A DNA stretch of 64,000 bases from Pardosa pseudoannulata (Eukaryota > Arthropoda > Arachnida > Araneae > Lycosidae), in assembly GCA_032207245.1 (NCBI GenBank), contig CM063502.1, positions 74,378,509 through 74,442,508 on the forward strand, in the 5' to 3' direction. Positions 24,926 to 40,630 of this stretch are shown one piece after another. The notes under the pieces were generated by a model, which searched no databases, was not told the DNA's origin, and saw only the letters and a list, made by a program, of their open reading frames with translations. Within the stretch, counting starts at the first letter, position 1, and each line of letters starts with the position of its first letter. A program made the position numbers and the translations under genes.

Positions 24926-27040
24926 GTAAGTTATTATGGGAATTGTGTTGCTATGATTGTTGCTAAGATTTGTTTGCTATAATTCATTCAATATGTTAAA
25001 GGTACCATAAGACATGTCAGATACAAAATTTTAGTAATTTTCATAACCAAACCTTTTTTTTTAATAGTACTGCATATTAATAATCGGGTATTTAAGGGAG
25101 CCAGTTTCAGATTTGCTATCGATCGAAATTAAGTACTGTAACTATTTTTGTTTTTTTTTATAAATTAATGGGTTTTCTACACTCAAAAAATATTAAAATA
25201 GGAAAATAATATTTAGAAGTAATTTAATGTATAATGTACAGCTTTAAATTAATAGCATGACAAATTTAATTATTTTATGTTCAATGAAATGACATTGAAA
25301 AGAACTGTAGTGTAGAACAAAAATTAGTTGAAATAATTTCGTGTGCTGGTAATAAATTTGTTTGCTATGATATTTTACAAATAGAATTTTTATATTTGTA
25401 TTAATATTTAAAACAAAAAAAAAGTAAGAAAAGATCAAATTGATTCTGTTGGCTGATATGACCTGATTAAATTTTGTTTACTTTGTTCGGTTTCATCCTC
25501 TTGTTAAAGTACCATGCACATAAGATTTACTAAAAGCTATTTTTCAACACTGAAAAAATATAAACGTATTAATATAAAATAAATTATTTCCAAAATATCT
25601 TTATTTCCAAAAATGTAGAAAAGTATGAATGAACTAATTTTATTGTTGCAAAAATTAAATAATATTAAACAAACTCATACTTTGTTCGCAACATAACACG
25701 ACTCCAAATTTTACAAACGTTTATTCAGACGAAATTTTGTTCCATTACATACAGTTATATGCCTCGCGACGAACAGCTTTTTCAAAGTATTTTCAAAAGT
25801 TGTAATACCTGAGTGAATTCTTAATTCATATTTTTATAAAGTGATTGAACCTACTTCGATCTTACACAACTGCTAATGACAGGTAAATAAATGACTTTCC
25901 CATTTTTTTCTAATACATCCGTAAAAATCCAAAAGAAAGCATGGAAACTGGAATTGTGTTACGGGTGCATGAGATTATATTTTCCCAATTTTTCCAGCTT
26001 GTCTCTATTTAACATTCGCCTCTATAATGCCGCATATTTTGTTGATAATCTTGTTATGGGTACCCCATGTAGAAGGGTGTTAACGGAAATGTTTGATTGG
26101 CTAATTGAAATAGAGAAAAAAAAAGCAGCGAGTACTAATAGCACTGGAGTAGTTGGATGTATTTTTTAGAAAAGTTTTTCCAAAGAATAGGTTTATGATT
26201 ATTTGGAATCACTTGATATTGCACTGTGTTAACCAAACTGTACCCGTTGGAGAAAAGTTGCCTCTGGTAGTCACATATAAACAAAATGAGTTAACATGTC
26301 TGTTATAGATGAATAAATAAGGAAAAACCCATGCAACCCCCCTCCTGTTGCTTGAGCTGCTTTCATTAACGACTGAAACAATATTACATGCTAGAAATCA
26401 GCATATAGAGTTCCTTGGAATTGCTCGCTCAGAACAAAGAATGACAGTAGATTTTTTTATAAACTAATTTTTTTCAGTTAATTATATATCTATGTATGTT
26501 TTGATATTAAACTTTTTTTTTAATTTAAATCAATCATTTTTTACATTACAAATATAGCGTTTAATTGATATATTAAAATATACGAGTTCACTAACCCTTT
26601 ATGTCTGGATACGATTAACTTTTTTCTGGTTTTCAGTTCTCTGAGAACCATGAGACATTATATCTTTCTTGAATGAAATAATGATTTTCTATGTGTATTA
26701 AAAATACTCCAACTTACTCCACTGAATGAAGTAATTCACACTAATAGCGTAATTATTGTATAATTAATATAAAATGTGACAATTGATTTGTATGAACAGG
26801 AACGACATATGCATTTGATTGACGTTTAATCACTAATGACAAAAGCAGCAACGCCTAATGTTGTATGCATCGTACACTTTAACTAAACTCAATTCATGAG
26901 AAGCAAGTTCTCGACTGTGAGCTGAATATTAAACGATTTGTAAGGTCCCACCGGTGTAATTATAATACCGAATTGCCCTCCTGCAGTGAATAGAGCAAAT
27001 AACTGAAATTACCCGAATTGGCCAAATCACTCTGATAATC

Positions 27041-28232
27041 AACATCAATTTCGCTAAACTAATCTAGGTAGAAAAGTCTTCTGAAATATAATGTAATTGC
27101 GGGAAAAATCAATTGACTTGTACGAAACTTAAGACGATAGTGGACTTTCAAAACTAATTTATTTTGTTTTGAATCAATATATTTCAAAATTTAATGTGTT
27201 ATTAGTAATATATTTGCGTAAAATTAGATAGCAATTCAAGACAAAATTATTTTTTAAAAATGTTAATTACTAATTAATTCTAAAGAACCTCATCAATTAT
27301 GCTAAACTAATGTGGATAGAAAAGTCTTCTAAAATATAATGTAATTGCAATAAAAATCAATTGACTTGTACGAAACTTTAGACGATAATGTACTTTCAAA
27401 ACTAATTTTTATAGTTCTAAATCATTTTCTTCAAAATTCATTATGTTCTAATTTGGAAGTAACTGTTGTAGTAATATAGTAAAGTAGTTAACAATTCATG
27501 AAAAAATATCAGTTATTTTAATAATTATTATTACTAATTGCTTCAATATTCCTTTTTAAATTTAAAACATTATCCTTACTTCTCGGAGATGTTTTGTAAT
27601 TAAAATAATCAACTAAAAATAACTTAAATGTGCAATAAATGAATTTTTAAAGGAAATCCAATGTATTACTTGCATTTCCTTGATTTAAAAGAAACTTTGT
27701 GTTATTAGTAATTGTGTTAAATAGTTAAATTTGTTATTAGTAATATATTTGCATAAAATTAGATAACAATTCAAGGTAAAATTAGTTTTAAAAAATGTTC
27801 ATTACTAATTGTTTCAAAAGTACTTCATCAATTATGCTAAACTAAAGTGAGTAGAAAAGTCTTCTAAAATATAATGTAACTGCAGTAAAAATCAATTGAC
27901 TTGCACGAAACTTTAAACGATAATGTACTTTCGAAACTAATTTTTATAGTTTTAAATCATTTTCTTCAAAATTCATTATGTTCTAATTTGGCAGTAATTG
28001 TTGTAGTAATGTAGTAGAAGTAGTTCATGAAAAAATATCAGTTATTTTAATAATTATTATTACTAATTGCTTCAATAGTCCTTTTTAAATCTAAAACATT
28101 ATCCTTACTTCTCGGAGATGTTTTGTAATTAAAATAATCAACTAAAAATAACTTAAATGTGCAATAAATGGATTTTTAAAGGAAATCCAATGTATTACTT
28201 GAATTTCCTTGATTTAAAAGAAACTTTTAAAA
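27041..28232. repeat. Three-unit tandem repeat, main period about 535 bp
   Basis: GCTAAACTAA followed by AGAAAAGTCTTCT occurs at about 27052, 27301 and 27836. The last two belong to full units of about 535 bp (27195-27725 and 27729-28232) that share TAACTTAAATGTGCAATAAA and other blocks. The first is a partial unit. Confidence 0.92.
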
Positions 28233-29249
28233 AGTTGACTTGTAGACGTATCAATAGTAACGACGTTTGACAGAAACAGGATATCATCCTAGGGTTAAAA
28301 ATTTTCCGTTATACATCTTTTCTAAAAGTAATGTAGACATTTTTAATTTTCAGATACCTTTGAGGCCTTAGTATAAAACTTAAAGATTGCCATGAGCCTT
28401 AAATGGATATATTAAAAGAAAAAGAAAAAAATAGGGAAAATAACAAGTTGCTGACTATTGTTATAAGTCCTAAAAAATATCAAAGAAAATATGATCTTTA
28501 TCGTGCATCGTCGAAACAAAAACTACAATTTTTAGAGATTCAATTTCAAGATTTTAATGCATGACTTCATAAACTTAATAAACCAGCAGTGCCTAAAATA
28601 CCTCTACTTTATAGCATACAATGTACTTTTTGTGTATCCTGAATATGTATATGTGTTTTATGAACCTTAAATATGTAAAACTTAATAAAAGTATACAAAA
28701 AGTTGTGATGAAATTACAGTCTGTTTACCTCATATGAAAATCATGAAATAATCCCTCTTAATTGGTTATAATGAAAAATGTAGAACAATTAATTTAGGAC
28801 AATTCTGAAAATTATGTTATATTTCGGTTTGCAAGATAACTTGATTCAAAATGTAGGTATTAAACTAGATCTTAAATGTAAGTGATCTCAAAACTACATT
28901 CTACAGAATGAAATTAAGAAATACACAAATATTTTTAGATAAGATGTTAAGTAAATTTAAAGACAAGTAAGCGTAAAATAAAATTATAGCTTATTTGTCA
29001 TTAAAAATAACCTAAATGTTAAATTACTTAATCCTAAATGAAAATCCTAAATTTCAAATTAAATAGCTCTATTAATATTTGTCACAGAAAATTGGAACAT
29101 TTTGTGTTAAGGTTCTTTGGAAGAGTTTCAATTTTTACTAAATATAGTGATAAAACACGGAAAAACGTACAAAAATTTAGATTTTTTTAATTTTTGAAAA
29201 ATATCGTACAACAAATGCTTACCTTGCTGGAAACAGTTTTTTACGTAGA

Positions 29250-29871
29250 CGTAAACGTCTATGAGAATCATTTATGAAATAAAAAGCCGGTTAAGGATTT
29301 AATTATGCATTCTTTATATTTTTACAGTAGCAAAAACCTGATAATATTCAAAGAAGAAAAACACCATTTAATATGCTCTAAACGAAATGTAACATTAAGT
29401 TTAATTTCTTTTCAATAAGAAGGGGGAATAAAAAAAGTTAGTAAACATCAAAAGTTATCATCTTAAATCTTATTTCCATCTGAAGACGTTGACCAACTGA
29501 AGAGTTGGAGAAAGTTATATAATAATAGAAAAATTTGTGCCTCGTCAGTCAATTAGAAATATTTTAAGTAAAAGTATACGTCTATGAGAATCACTTGTGA
29601 AATAAAAGTCCGGTTAAGGATTTAACTATGCATTCTGCATATTTTTACAGTAGCAAAAACCTGATAATATTCAAAGAAGAAAACACCTTTTAATATGCTC
29701 TAAACAAAATGTAGCATTAAATTTAATTTCTTCTCAATAAGAAGGGGAATAAAAAAAGTTAGTAAAACATCAAACAGCTATCATCTTAAATCTTATTTCC
29801 ATCTGAAGACGAGGGTTGGAGAAAGTTATATGATAATAGGAAAATTTGTGCCTCGTCAACTAGAAATATTT
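29250..29871. repeat. Tandem duplication, period about 323 bp
   Basis: ACGTCTATGAGAATCA at 29255 and again at 29578. Both copies end in GTGCCTCGTCA. The second copy lacks a short segment around the GACGTTGACCAACTGAAG site of the first. Confidence 0.94.
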
Positions 29872-31099
29872 TCGATCATCTGAATCACAAGTTTTCAGGG
29901 TGTGCAAGTAAACATCATTCAATTAAAATGTAAATGGAAGAGCGCCTCTGTGTGCGTAAGAGAGGATTTAGAAGAATATATCAAGTATGCTTAATAAAGC
30001 GAAAAATAAATGTAACTGACAGTTCTTTAGAAAATATTTTTTTTATAATTGTTCATGCATCAATTATTTTTTACATCATTAAAAAAAATACTTAATAGCG
30101 ATATTTTCTTATTAAAATATCTTGCTTCAGAAAACAATTTATTCAATTAGAGGATTTTCGCAAATAATTGTTTTTCATAAATTTTCAAAATATCCTATGT
30201 AGCACATTAGCAGTTTAGTTGAATTACTTTTTGAATTGAATTACTTTTTTAAATATAATATTTATGAGTAATAATTTTTCATTCTGTAGAATTGACAATT
30301 TCATTGCTATTTGTTTACAAATTTCGGCAATTTATTTTGTCTAAACACACGAGGTTATCCGTAGAAAAAAAGGGGTTTTTTTCTTCCCGAACTAATGTAC
30401 TCTAATAAACTTGCTATTATCATCTCATAAAAAACAGTACTTATCATTACGACTTTGGGGAAATGGATAGGAAGGTTGCCTATAAATTTGATATTCATGT
30501 ATCCATTCACTGTTGATAGCTCTATTTATTATCTAGTTTGTTTGTTTTGAGCTATATAATTATAGGCGTAAATAGTTCAATATATAAAGCATAATTATCA
30601 GATATTTTTTATCTATATTTTTTTAAGTTTGAAGATTTTATAACGTATAACAGATTCATATCAAATTTTATTAAACTAAATATTTATTAGCAAAAAATAT
30701 CCTAAAATATCCCTCATAACCAAAACCGTAAACAGAAAGGGCAAAATATTTTAATATCTCTGTAGCATGAAATAAAACTTTTACTGTAGCTTTATATCTA
30801 ACTTTTAAAAACAATTCTAGCGAGAACATAAGAATTGGTTTAACATGAAATTTATTCAAGAACTTTCACCTTTGGTTCTAGGAATAGTACTTAAATTTCA
30901 AGTTGTTCAATTGTTACTGTATATTGTAAATAAATTATGCAAATTTCTCGCTTTCAAATAAATTAAACGACAGTCTGCGTCAATAAAAAGCAAATATTAC
31001 AAAAGTTAGTATGTAACATATAACACTCTTCGGGTTATAATGAATTACCTCTTCATTGTAAAACATACATGGCCAAGAGTAAGACATTAATAATTAGAT

Positions 31100-32320
31100 G
31101 AAAAAAATTAATATTTTATCTCGAAATTTTATCCACTTTTACATAAATAAATAACGAATAAATATTAAAACTTTACAGTTTCATATTGAAATAAATAGAT
31201 TAGTTTCGAAAGTCCATTGACGTTTAATGCACAATTCTTTTGAATAAAGGTTCCGAATTCCTTCAAAAGTGTGCATATCCAGAAGAACCCCTTGAAAAGC
31301 TGGGATTTCAAAAAAATCTTTGAATCGTTTTAAATTTCTTCCTATCTAAGTGGAATATTTTAGTGCCTTTCTCTCAAGCAAGTCTAGTTATTGGATCAAA
31401 ATATAAGACTCTTGATATTTACCTTACGGTTTTGAAAAGCTCTGGATTTAAAGGACTAAAAATCTGTCCAGAAAAAGGAGAAAAAACTTTATGTTTGCTA
31501 TGTAGTCGCAATCTGTAGTGTGGTTTATTTTTCGTCCTCAGTTTAAAGCGATATTTTCAGAACTCTTTAACGTTCCCCTACGTTAAATATCATGGGGATT
31601 AAAATCTAAAAATTTATCAATTTCTTTTAAAATTTTCCATGAATTCTTACGACAACAAATAAACCATTTATTACATGAGTCAAGTAAGCCAGCAATTCTG
31701 AGATCTGAAAAGTATATATCCTATGTATAAAAATCACTTTATAATGTGAGAAAGAAATGCACTTGGAACATAATAAAGCTACTTTATTAAAATTCAGAAA
31801 TAACATAGTATTTTTTTAAATAATTAAGTGTTTATCTAAACATTTTATACGTATTTACATAAATAAACGTATTGCTGATAATATACCAAACTTTTAAGCA
31901 GTTTTATTAAGAAAATAGATTAGTTTTGAAAGCCTTCTCATGCTAATGTAAAATTCTTTAGAATAAAGGTTCAAACATTCTTTCTATAAGTACATATGCA
32001 AAAAAAAACCTCGCAAAGGTGGAATTTCAAAAATATTTGAATCGTTTAATATTTCTGTATATCTAAGTGCCTTTCTTTCAAGCAGTCCTATGTATTGGTT
32101 TAAAATCATAGACTCTTGTTATTTACTATATGGTTTAGAAAAGTTCTGAATTTCAAAGACTAAAAAACTGTTAAGCAAAGAAAAAAAGACCTTACGTTTA
32201 CTATATTGTTGCAATCAACAGAGTAGTTTATTTTTCGTTTTTAGATTAAAGCAATTTTTCCAGATTCTTTTCATATTGTCCTATGTAACATATCATGTGA
32301 CTTAAAATTAAATTTTCTAC
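31100..32320. repeat. Diverged duplication, period 720 bp
   Basis: AATAGATTAGTTT followed by GAAAG at 31195 and 31915. Downstream blocks keep the same order (GAATAAAGGTTC, TTTGAATCGTTT, then GTTTATTTTTCGT). Substitutions and indels are frequent, so this is older than most duplications here. Confidence 0.85.
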
Positions 32321-32340
32321 CGTTCCTTAAAATTATCAAC

Positions 32341-32347
32341 ACACATG

Positions 32348-32420
<73 letters not shown>

Positions 32421-32498
32421 GTATATATGTGTATATATGTATACATGTATATATATATATATGTATATATATGTATGTATGTATGTATATAGATATAT

Positions 32499-32575
<77 letters not shown>
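32341..32575. repeat. Compound microsatellite (AC)n, (AT)n, (ATGT)n
   Basis: An AC run at 32348-32378 is followed by about 200 bp of AT with interspersed GTAT and GATA variants. All open frames across it are repeat translation. Confidence 0.96.
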
Positions 32576-33573
32576 AATTAACATTTAACATACCAACATT
32601 TAATACATACCTAGCTCTTTTATTTCTTTTATTTCTTTTATTTAATTTATTTAATTTATTTAATTATTCGCTTAGTACATACCTATTTCTTTTATTTCTA
32701 TTTTAATTCATTACCCATCGCATTTTTTACATATATATTACCGGTCATTTGATCGGTTATGGCATGTTTAGTGTTAAAAATGCAATTATTTGCATAAGTT
32801 GCTTACCTGCGTTAATAATCCTAATAAAAAATATTATACAATAGATAAATATTTATAAATGAAAATTCATATACTTGATGAATTGGAAGGAGGGCAGTAT
32901 TAAAAGTACTAGTGCAAGCTGAATTGTTACGTAACTCATGCTTGCTCAAGTACCGCTATCTATAATGCCGAGAATGTTGTGATACCTTTTTGTATACTTT
33001 TATGATCCCAGTTATCACAACTTTTCTTGTGCAAGAGTAACTGTATGCGGTGTTTAACTTTTAATGTACAGTGACATGTTACTGCACAGTATATTATTTG
33101 ATTAATTTTTATTCACATGCCGCCATATATGAATACAAAGACTTAGAAGTTGGGTTTTAATATATAAAGTCTCTATAGAAGGTTTTATGACTAGATGACC
33201 AAGTGAAAGAGTGGAGCTAAAAATTTATATTGCCGCTCTCTGCTGAGTACATGGCAGAAAAAATTTAGCAGCTCGGATCTCTCAAGGGATTAAGGCGGTA
33301 AATAAAACATAATCCCTACCTGTATAAAAAAGCACTTTCGATAAATGGAGTTTCATGCAAGCTCCGAAAACTTCTTATCGTTAAAAAACGACAGTATTAA
33401 TGCCTTGGTTTTTTATTTTTTCTAATATAGTTTTATATGAAGGATTTTGTTTTTCTAAACTTTACAGCGTTAATACCTCTTAAACATGGTACTTTATAAT
33501 TGAACCTTCAAGTTTAAACAATCGCATTGTTTCAAGATTTCATTAACTCTCCAACCTTATTTTATCCATTTAG

Positions 33574-33645
33574 GCATCTCCAAAATAACAAACTGCGAAG
33601 CATTCCATCAAGCTCGTTCCGGCCATTAGTAAATCTGGAAAATTT
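33574..33645 (+). CDS. rk: Exon 3 in window: LRR 3
   Basis: 72 bp, acceptor TTTATCCATTTAG and donor GTAAGC, phase 2. It reads HLQNNKLRSIPSSSF then RPLVNLENL. The LQNN start and spacing match the third repeat of LGR4/5/6-type receptors as recalled. Intron 3 after it (33646-33730) is only 85 bp, starts GTAAGC and ends TTTTTTTACAG. Confidence 0.95.
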
Positions 33646-33730
33646 GTAAGCTTTTATGAATTTCATGAACCGATCAAAGATCCAATCAATCAACTTTATT
33701 CTCATCACGAATGCATTTCTTTTTTTACAG

Positions 33731-33874
33731 GTATTTAAGCTTCAACCAGCTTTCCTCCTTGCCAGACCATAGTTTTTCGATGCTTTCCCGCATTCAGACG
33801 CTTTCTCTCGACGGAAATAATCTGCTCGACGTTCCTGCCGCATCCCTCCTTCCTCTGACCAGACTGGAATCTCT
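33731..33874 (+). CDS. rk: Exon 4 in window: LRRs 4 and 5
   Basis: 144 bp, phase 2 at both ends, donor GTAAAT. It encodes two complete LRRs: YLSFNQLSSLPDHSF with SMLSRIQTL, then SLDGNNLLDVPAASL with LPLTRLESL. It is clearly richer in GC than the surrounding intron DNA. A two-repeat exon implies loss of an intron between two ancestral one-repeat exons, or a primary fused state. Confidence 0.95.
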
Positions 33875-34261
33875 GTAAATATGCATCGTTAACCGTAACT
33901 GTCTACAGTTTTTGAATGATATACGGCTAGATATTTCCGCTTTCGGTTAACAATAATGGAAAACCCCGCATTTTTAGCTGACTCATATTCTCCCCGCTAA
34001 TTTTTTTTCCTTCTGGTGACATCTTCCCTAGGGACCAGTTAACAATTGAATATTGAATTTCGACTCATTGTTAATAGACTCATTATTCACAAATTTCAAA
34101 ACAGTCTCAACTTCTAAGTATATTTTTTATTTAGTATTTAAGAGGTACTATATACATCTTTTATCCGTGATATTCTTTCCATCTTAAAGAAATTGATTAT
34201 TAAATTTATAAAATGTATAGATAAATTAGAAAAAATGTATATAAATACATGTTTATGGGTA

Positions 34262-34350
34262 CAAATATATATATATATATATAGATAGATAGATAGATAG
34301 AATATAGATATAGATATAGATATAGATAGATAGTGTGTGTGTGTGTGTGA
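34262..34350. repeat. (TA)n, (TAGA)n and (TG)n microsatellite cluster
   Basis: TA dinucleotides pass into TAGA tetramers, then TAGATA hexamers, then a TG run. Confidence 0.95.
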
Positions 34351-34429
34351 GGGAGGGAGAGTGAGAATAAGGGAGCAGGGAAGGGATACAAATAGATAGA
34401 GTGACAGATGCATAGTTTGATTTATAGCT

Positions 34430-34534
<105 letters not shown>

Positions 34535-34848
34535 GTTGATAATCATCAAATAAGTAAGATTAAAATTTCCCTCCCCGTTATATTTAACCCTTTGGTTGTC
34601 TTCATTTGAGAAAATAATTATATATCGTACGTATTTCATACATCTAGCTCTAAAAATAAAACTAAATTTAAGATACTACCCCACATTATTTTCGGCTTAA
34701 AATATTATGTAATATATGTGATATGCATTCGTATAAAGCATTAGATGTGTATATTGCATGTGATATCCTGGACATCAAAGGGTTATAAATGATACATTTC
34801 ACATGTCTCTTATTCAATATTTAAAAATATATTTCTATGCCCGTGTAT

Positions 34849-34849
<1 letters not shown>

Positions 34850-34926
<77 letters not shown>
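34850..34926. repeat. (CA)n-(TA)n microsatellite
   Basis: About 31 bp of CA followed by about 45 bp of TA, upstream of repeat copy B. Confidence 0.97.
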
Positions 34927-34928
<2 letters not shown>

Positions 34929-35009
34929 TGTAATCATATATATATGTAATCAATTTATTATAAAACTCCTTGACAAGTAGAAAGCTCAACAGATAGCAAT
35001 AATAAAAAT

Positions 35010-35403
35010 GCAGTCGGGTCGACATTGAAGAGAACGGCACCAGTCTAATCGAGACTTTATTCCAGAGCTGCTGCAATGGACATCTTTTCTATTTAACGAC
35101 AAGTCAAAGAAAAGTCCACAGAGATCCCTCTGATCTAACAGAGGTGCACCCAAGAGCAAAGACAGAAAGAATTTAACTTACTCAGCGAATTAAGTGCAAG
35201 GTCAGGAAAAAACGTGGAGCCATTGACAGCTGGGATATTACTGAATAGACAGAAAGTTAGGATAGAAAGCTTTGGGAAGAATTTTAAGTGGAAAAAACTT
35301 CTTTGATTAAACTATTTAGAGGCGAGAAAAAATATTTTAAAGAATTAGAATGGGAGAGAGGTGGTTTTAAAGGAAATATTAAAGGTAAATAATTTTGATA
35401 TAT

Positions 35404-35405
<2 letters not shown>
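35010..35405 (+). mobile_element. Interspersed repeat copy B
   Basis: This is the second copy of the family at 13175-13625. It shares ACATTGAAGAGAACGGCAC near 35022, the AGAGCAA segment near 35152, GAATGGGAGAGAGG near 35348 and the closing GATATATTA. Copies are heavily diverged between these islands. It sits between (TA)n arrays, as copy A does. Confidence 0.65.

Positions 35406-35406
<1 letters not shown>

Positions 35407-35467
<61 letters not shown>
35407..35467. repeat. (TA)n microsatellite
   Basis: About 60 bp of pure TA directly downstream of repeat copy B. Confidence 0.97.
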
Positions 35468-35469
<2 letters not shown>

Positions 35470-35571
35470 TAAAATTCATTAATGAGTATTGTACTCTCTT
35501 TAGATGTTCATTTAAATGTAATTACAAAATTATATAAAATATATGAAAATTAACATTTTTTTCTTTTTCAG

Positions 35572-35643
35572 TAATCTGGCGTCAAACAACATCAGAGGTA
35601 TACCAGATTTTGCTTTCAAAAGACAGAAGAAACTTTCTTTCTT
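35572..35643 (+). CDS. rk: Exon 5 in window: LRR 6
   Basis: 72 bp, acceptor TTCTTTTTCAG and donor GTAAGA, phase 2. It reads NLASNNIRGIPDFAF then KRQKKLSFL. The IPDFAF block is strongly conserved at this position in the receptor family (IPDYAF or IPDFAF in vertebrate members, as recalled). The basic KRQKK segment replaces the usual GL..L spacer and is unusual. Confidence 0.95.
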
Positions 35644-38259
<2,616 letters not shown>

Positions 38260-38331
38260 ATGCTTAAAATATAACCAAATAGAATACGTAAGTCGGGAAG
38301 CTTTCGACGGGCTGTTTTCCCTGAAGGTGCT
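38260..38331 (+). CDS. rk: Exon 6 in window: LRR 7
   Basis: 72 bp, acceptor TATATTTTCCAG and donor GTAAGT, phase 2. It reads CLKYNQIEYVSREAF then DGLFSLKVL. FDGL is characteristic of this repeat in LGR4/5/6-type proteins as recalled. Intron 6 (38332-38484) is 153 bp. Confidence 0.95.
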
Positions 38332-38484
38332 GTAAGTATACAATTTTTTATTCACCCGTATGAGTAGGAAAAGCATCAAGTGATTGTGAATTACTTAGAA
38401 CTTTATTCCTTAAAAAAAGATGAATTAATAAAACTCTCCACAGCTGTTCTTAATGTGCTAAAATCGTGTATTTCGTTCTTGTAG

Positions 38485-38553
38485 AGAAATCAATGGAAAC
38501 CAGCTGTTGGAACTACCTCAAGCCCTTGCAAATCTGCCAATGCTCGAAGAATT
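38485..38553 (+). CDS. rk: Exon 7 in window: LRR 8 (short, 23 residues)
   Basis: 69 bp, acceptor TTCGTTCTTGTAG and donor GTAAGA, phase 2. It reads EINGNQLLELPQAL then ANLPMLEEL, one residue shorter than the other repeats. A 23-residue repeat with the pattern FP.AI..L..L.EL at exactly this place is a hallmark of type B LGRs, which supports the family call. Confidence 0.95.
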
Positions 38554-39018
38554 GTAAGAATTTATTTCTCTTTTTAATTGCTATTTTGTATTAAACGTTA
38601 GATAGTTTAAATTAAAATATAAATGTAATTCTTTGCGCACAATGATTACATAAAACCTATCTTTCAAGGAAAGTGTTTTCGCCTTTGTTGAGTTTGTTTT
38701 GTAATTTGAAATCTTGAATTCTGAATAATTTTTAAAAATGAAATAAAAATGGCTCATACATTTAATCTGTAATTCACGAATTTGCTAAACGTTATTATTG
38801 CAATTTCATGCAAATTGACTGCTAGTCTAGATAAATTATTAAAATACATCGTTCTTTCTAGATTATAAGAAATTTTTTAATAATTTAGTAATATGAAATT
38901 GTTTCTTTACTGTATTTAACTATAGCAGCGATATCGAACGGTTAATGCCAAGCTAGACAACTCCTTAGTAGGATAGACTTAATTATTAAAACAAATAACA
39001 GATATTTGAGTCAATTAT

Positions 39019-40436
39019 CCCCTATATAATAATAGCCTTAGTTATCTGTCTGTCTGTCCTCGAATTCATAAAACGGTTGTACTGGAATGAATAGAGGCAT
39101 CCATATTAGATTCTTGATGAGTTAGGGTTAGCAACGTTCGAAATCCACCCCTTCCCTTCTTTTTTAGCATTTAATGCCCTTATTTCAAGCCATATTTTCC
39201 CCGGTTAATACCAGGGGATTAAATTTATCAATTTATCTCATAATAAATAGGTAAAAATAACGTTTTTTTCTAGCATTATGATGTCATTTCTTAAAGCATC
39301 TCCTTTAATCATTTCTTATTTTAAATTATTTAAATACCATCTGCTTTAATTTCATAAGTTTTATCACTAAACTTAGATATTACGTAAATAGTTTTCTTCT
39401 ATATTTGGCTTAAATACTAGATTAGGTGCATATGTGATAATTTTAAATTTAATCCTCTAATATTTTTTGTTGCAATGAAAATTTTATCCCCGGTATTAAC
39501 AAAAGTTTTATCAACCTCCAGGGTGTAGTGGAAATGATAGTTTCATTCCTTTACTTCCATTAATTACTGTGGCAAAAAATTTGTGAAAAACTTAATTATA
39601 ATTTCGACGTAGCTAAGAAATTTTTGAATTATCTTTCTAACTGAATTCAGCGTGATTCTAAACTGCATTCACAGCATCGAGAGACTTTAGAGTAGTATGA
39701 AGATAAACAAATTATTGAGCATGTATCAGATAATTCTCAACCAAAAAACAAACCATTTGTTTACCTGCCTCATAGGGTACTTTAGAACTCTGGAAAATTG
39801 AAAATTTTACTAATCCTGACATATGACGGGCTATATGCTAGTATGTTATATAACAATCCAAATTTAAAAATAAAACGTTTTCTTTCTTATCTTGCATATA
39901 ACTGTTCAATTGAGAAAAATTAGAGAATTTAAATTAGAAAATTAGAAATTTTAGAGGAGTATGAAGCTAAACAAATTATTGAGCATGTATCAGATAATTC
40001 TCAACCAAAAAACAAACCATTTTTTTATCTGCCTTGTAGGGTACTTTACAATTCTGGAAAATTGAAAATTTTACTAATCGTGACATATGACGGGCTATAT
40101 GCTAGTATGTTATATAACAATCTAAATTTAAAAATAAAACGTCCTCTTTCTTATGTTGCATATAACTGTTCAATTGAGAAAAATTAAATAGAATTTTTTG
40201 GGTGCATCGAATTCCTTTCTGTTTTTATGTCAAGGGTTTAAATAATCCTTGAATAAACAGACCCAAGAATTTATTTGATCATAATTAATGTTAAGATGAT
40301 CCCTTTTTACTAAACTTACACATCCGCTCTTAATCTTTTCGTGACATGGTACGTCAATATGTGTGGTCTAATTTTTCCGTAGCGGATGTGCTGAATACAG
40401 ACTCGCTTGTTCTATCAATGTTTGGGCGGGTGCTAG
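39019..40436 (+). mobile_element. Non-autonomous Helitron-like element
   Basis: The 5' end reads TCCCCTATATAATAATAGCC followed by a (CTGT)n stretch near 39045, a layout common at arthropod Helitron 5' ends. The 3' end near 40436 is GGGCGGGTGCTAG followed by T. Just upstream, ACTCGCTTG (about 40401) can pair, with G-T wobbles, with TGGGCGGGT (about 40424-40432), giving the terminal hairpin. The insertion lies between A and T, as expected. No Rep/helicase coding is seen. Confidence 0.68.
39685..40190. repeat. Tandem duplication inside the Helitron, period about 262 bp
   Basis: AAACAAATTATTGAGCATGT followed by about 200 bp occurs at about 39707 and 39972. Each copy carries GACGGGCTATATGCTAGTAT, which itself resembles a Helitron 3' end, so internal termini may have been captured in tandem. 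Confidence 0.92.
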
Positions 40437-40630
40437 TATGAATAATCACCATTTTCTTCCTATGACCTAGACGATCATTCTTAATTGTACTTTTAAAACT
40501 CAAAGTCGCACATCCGTAGTAATAAGTGTTTCATCCCGAGACAAGTTAATTCGCAGGGCGATTGGGCGGGGAAAGTCACGACATTCTCTGAAATCACGCT
40601 AGAAGCACTGAGATTCACATCTTCTCTGTT

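Larger units (their letters stand above)
24926..33573 (+). other. Intron 2 (8.6 kb)
   Basis: Starts GTAAGT and ends TTATCCATTTAG. It holds three tandem-duplicated blocks and a compound microsatellite. The stretch 25000-27000 has no recognised element. It includes a 92-codon open frame (25891-26169) without recognisable domains, probably fortuitous. 28260-29230, 29880-31090 and 32580-33570 are AT-rich, with nothing identified. Confidence 0.8.

Noticed and set aside
25891..26169. 92-codon + strand open frame in intron 2
   Set aside because: No recognisable motif; base composition is as in the intron except for a short stretch. Within chance for a window of this size.
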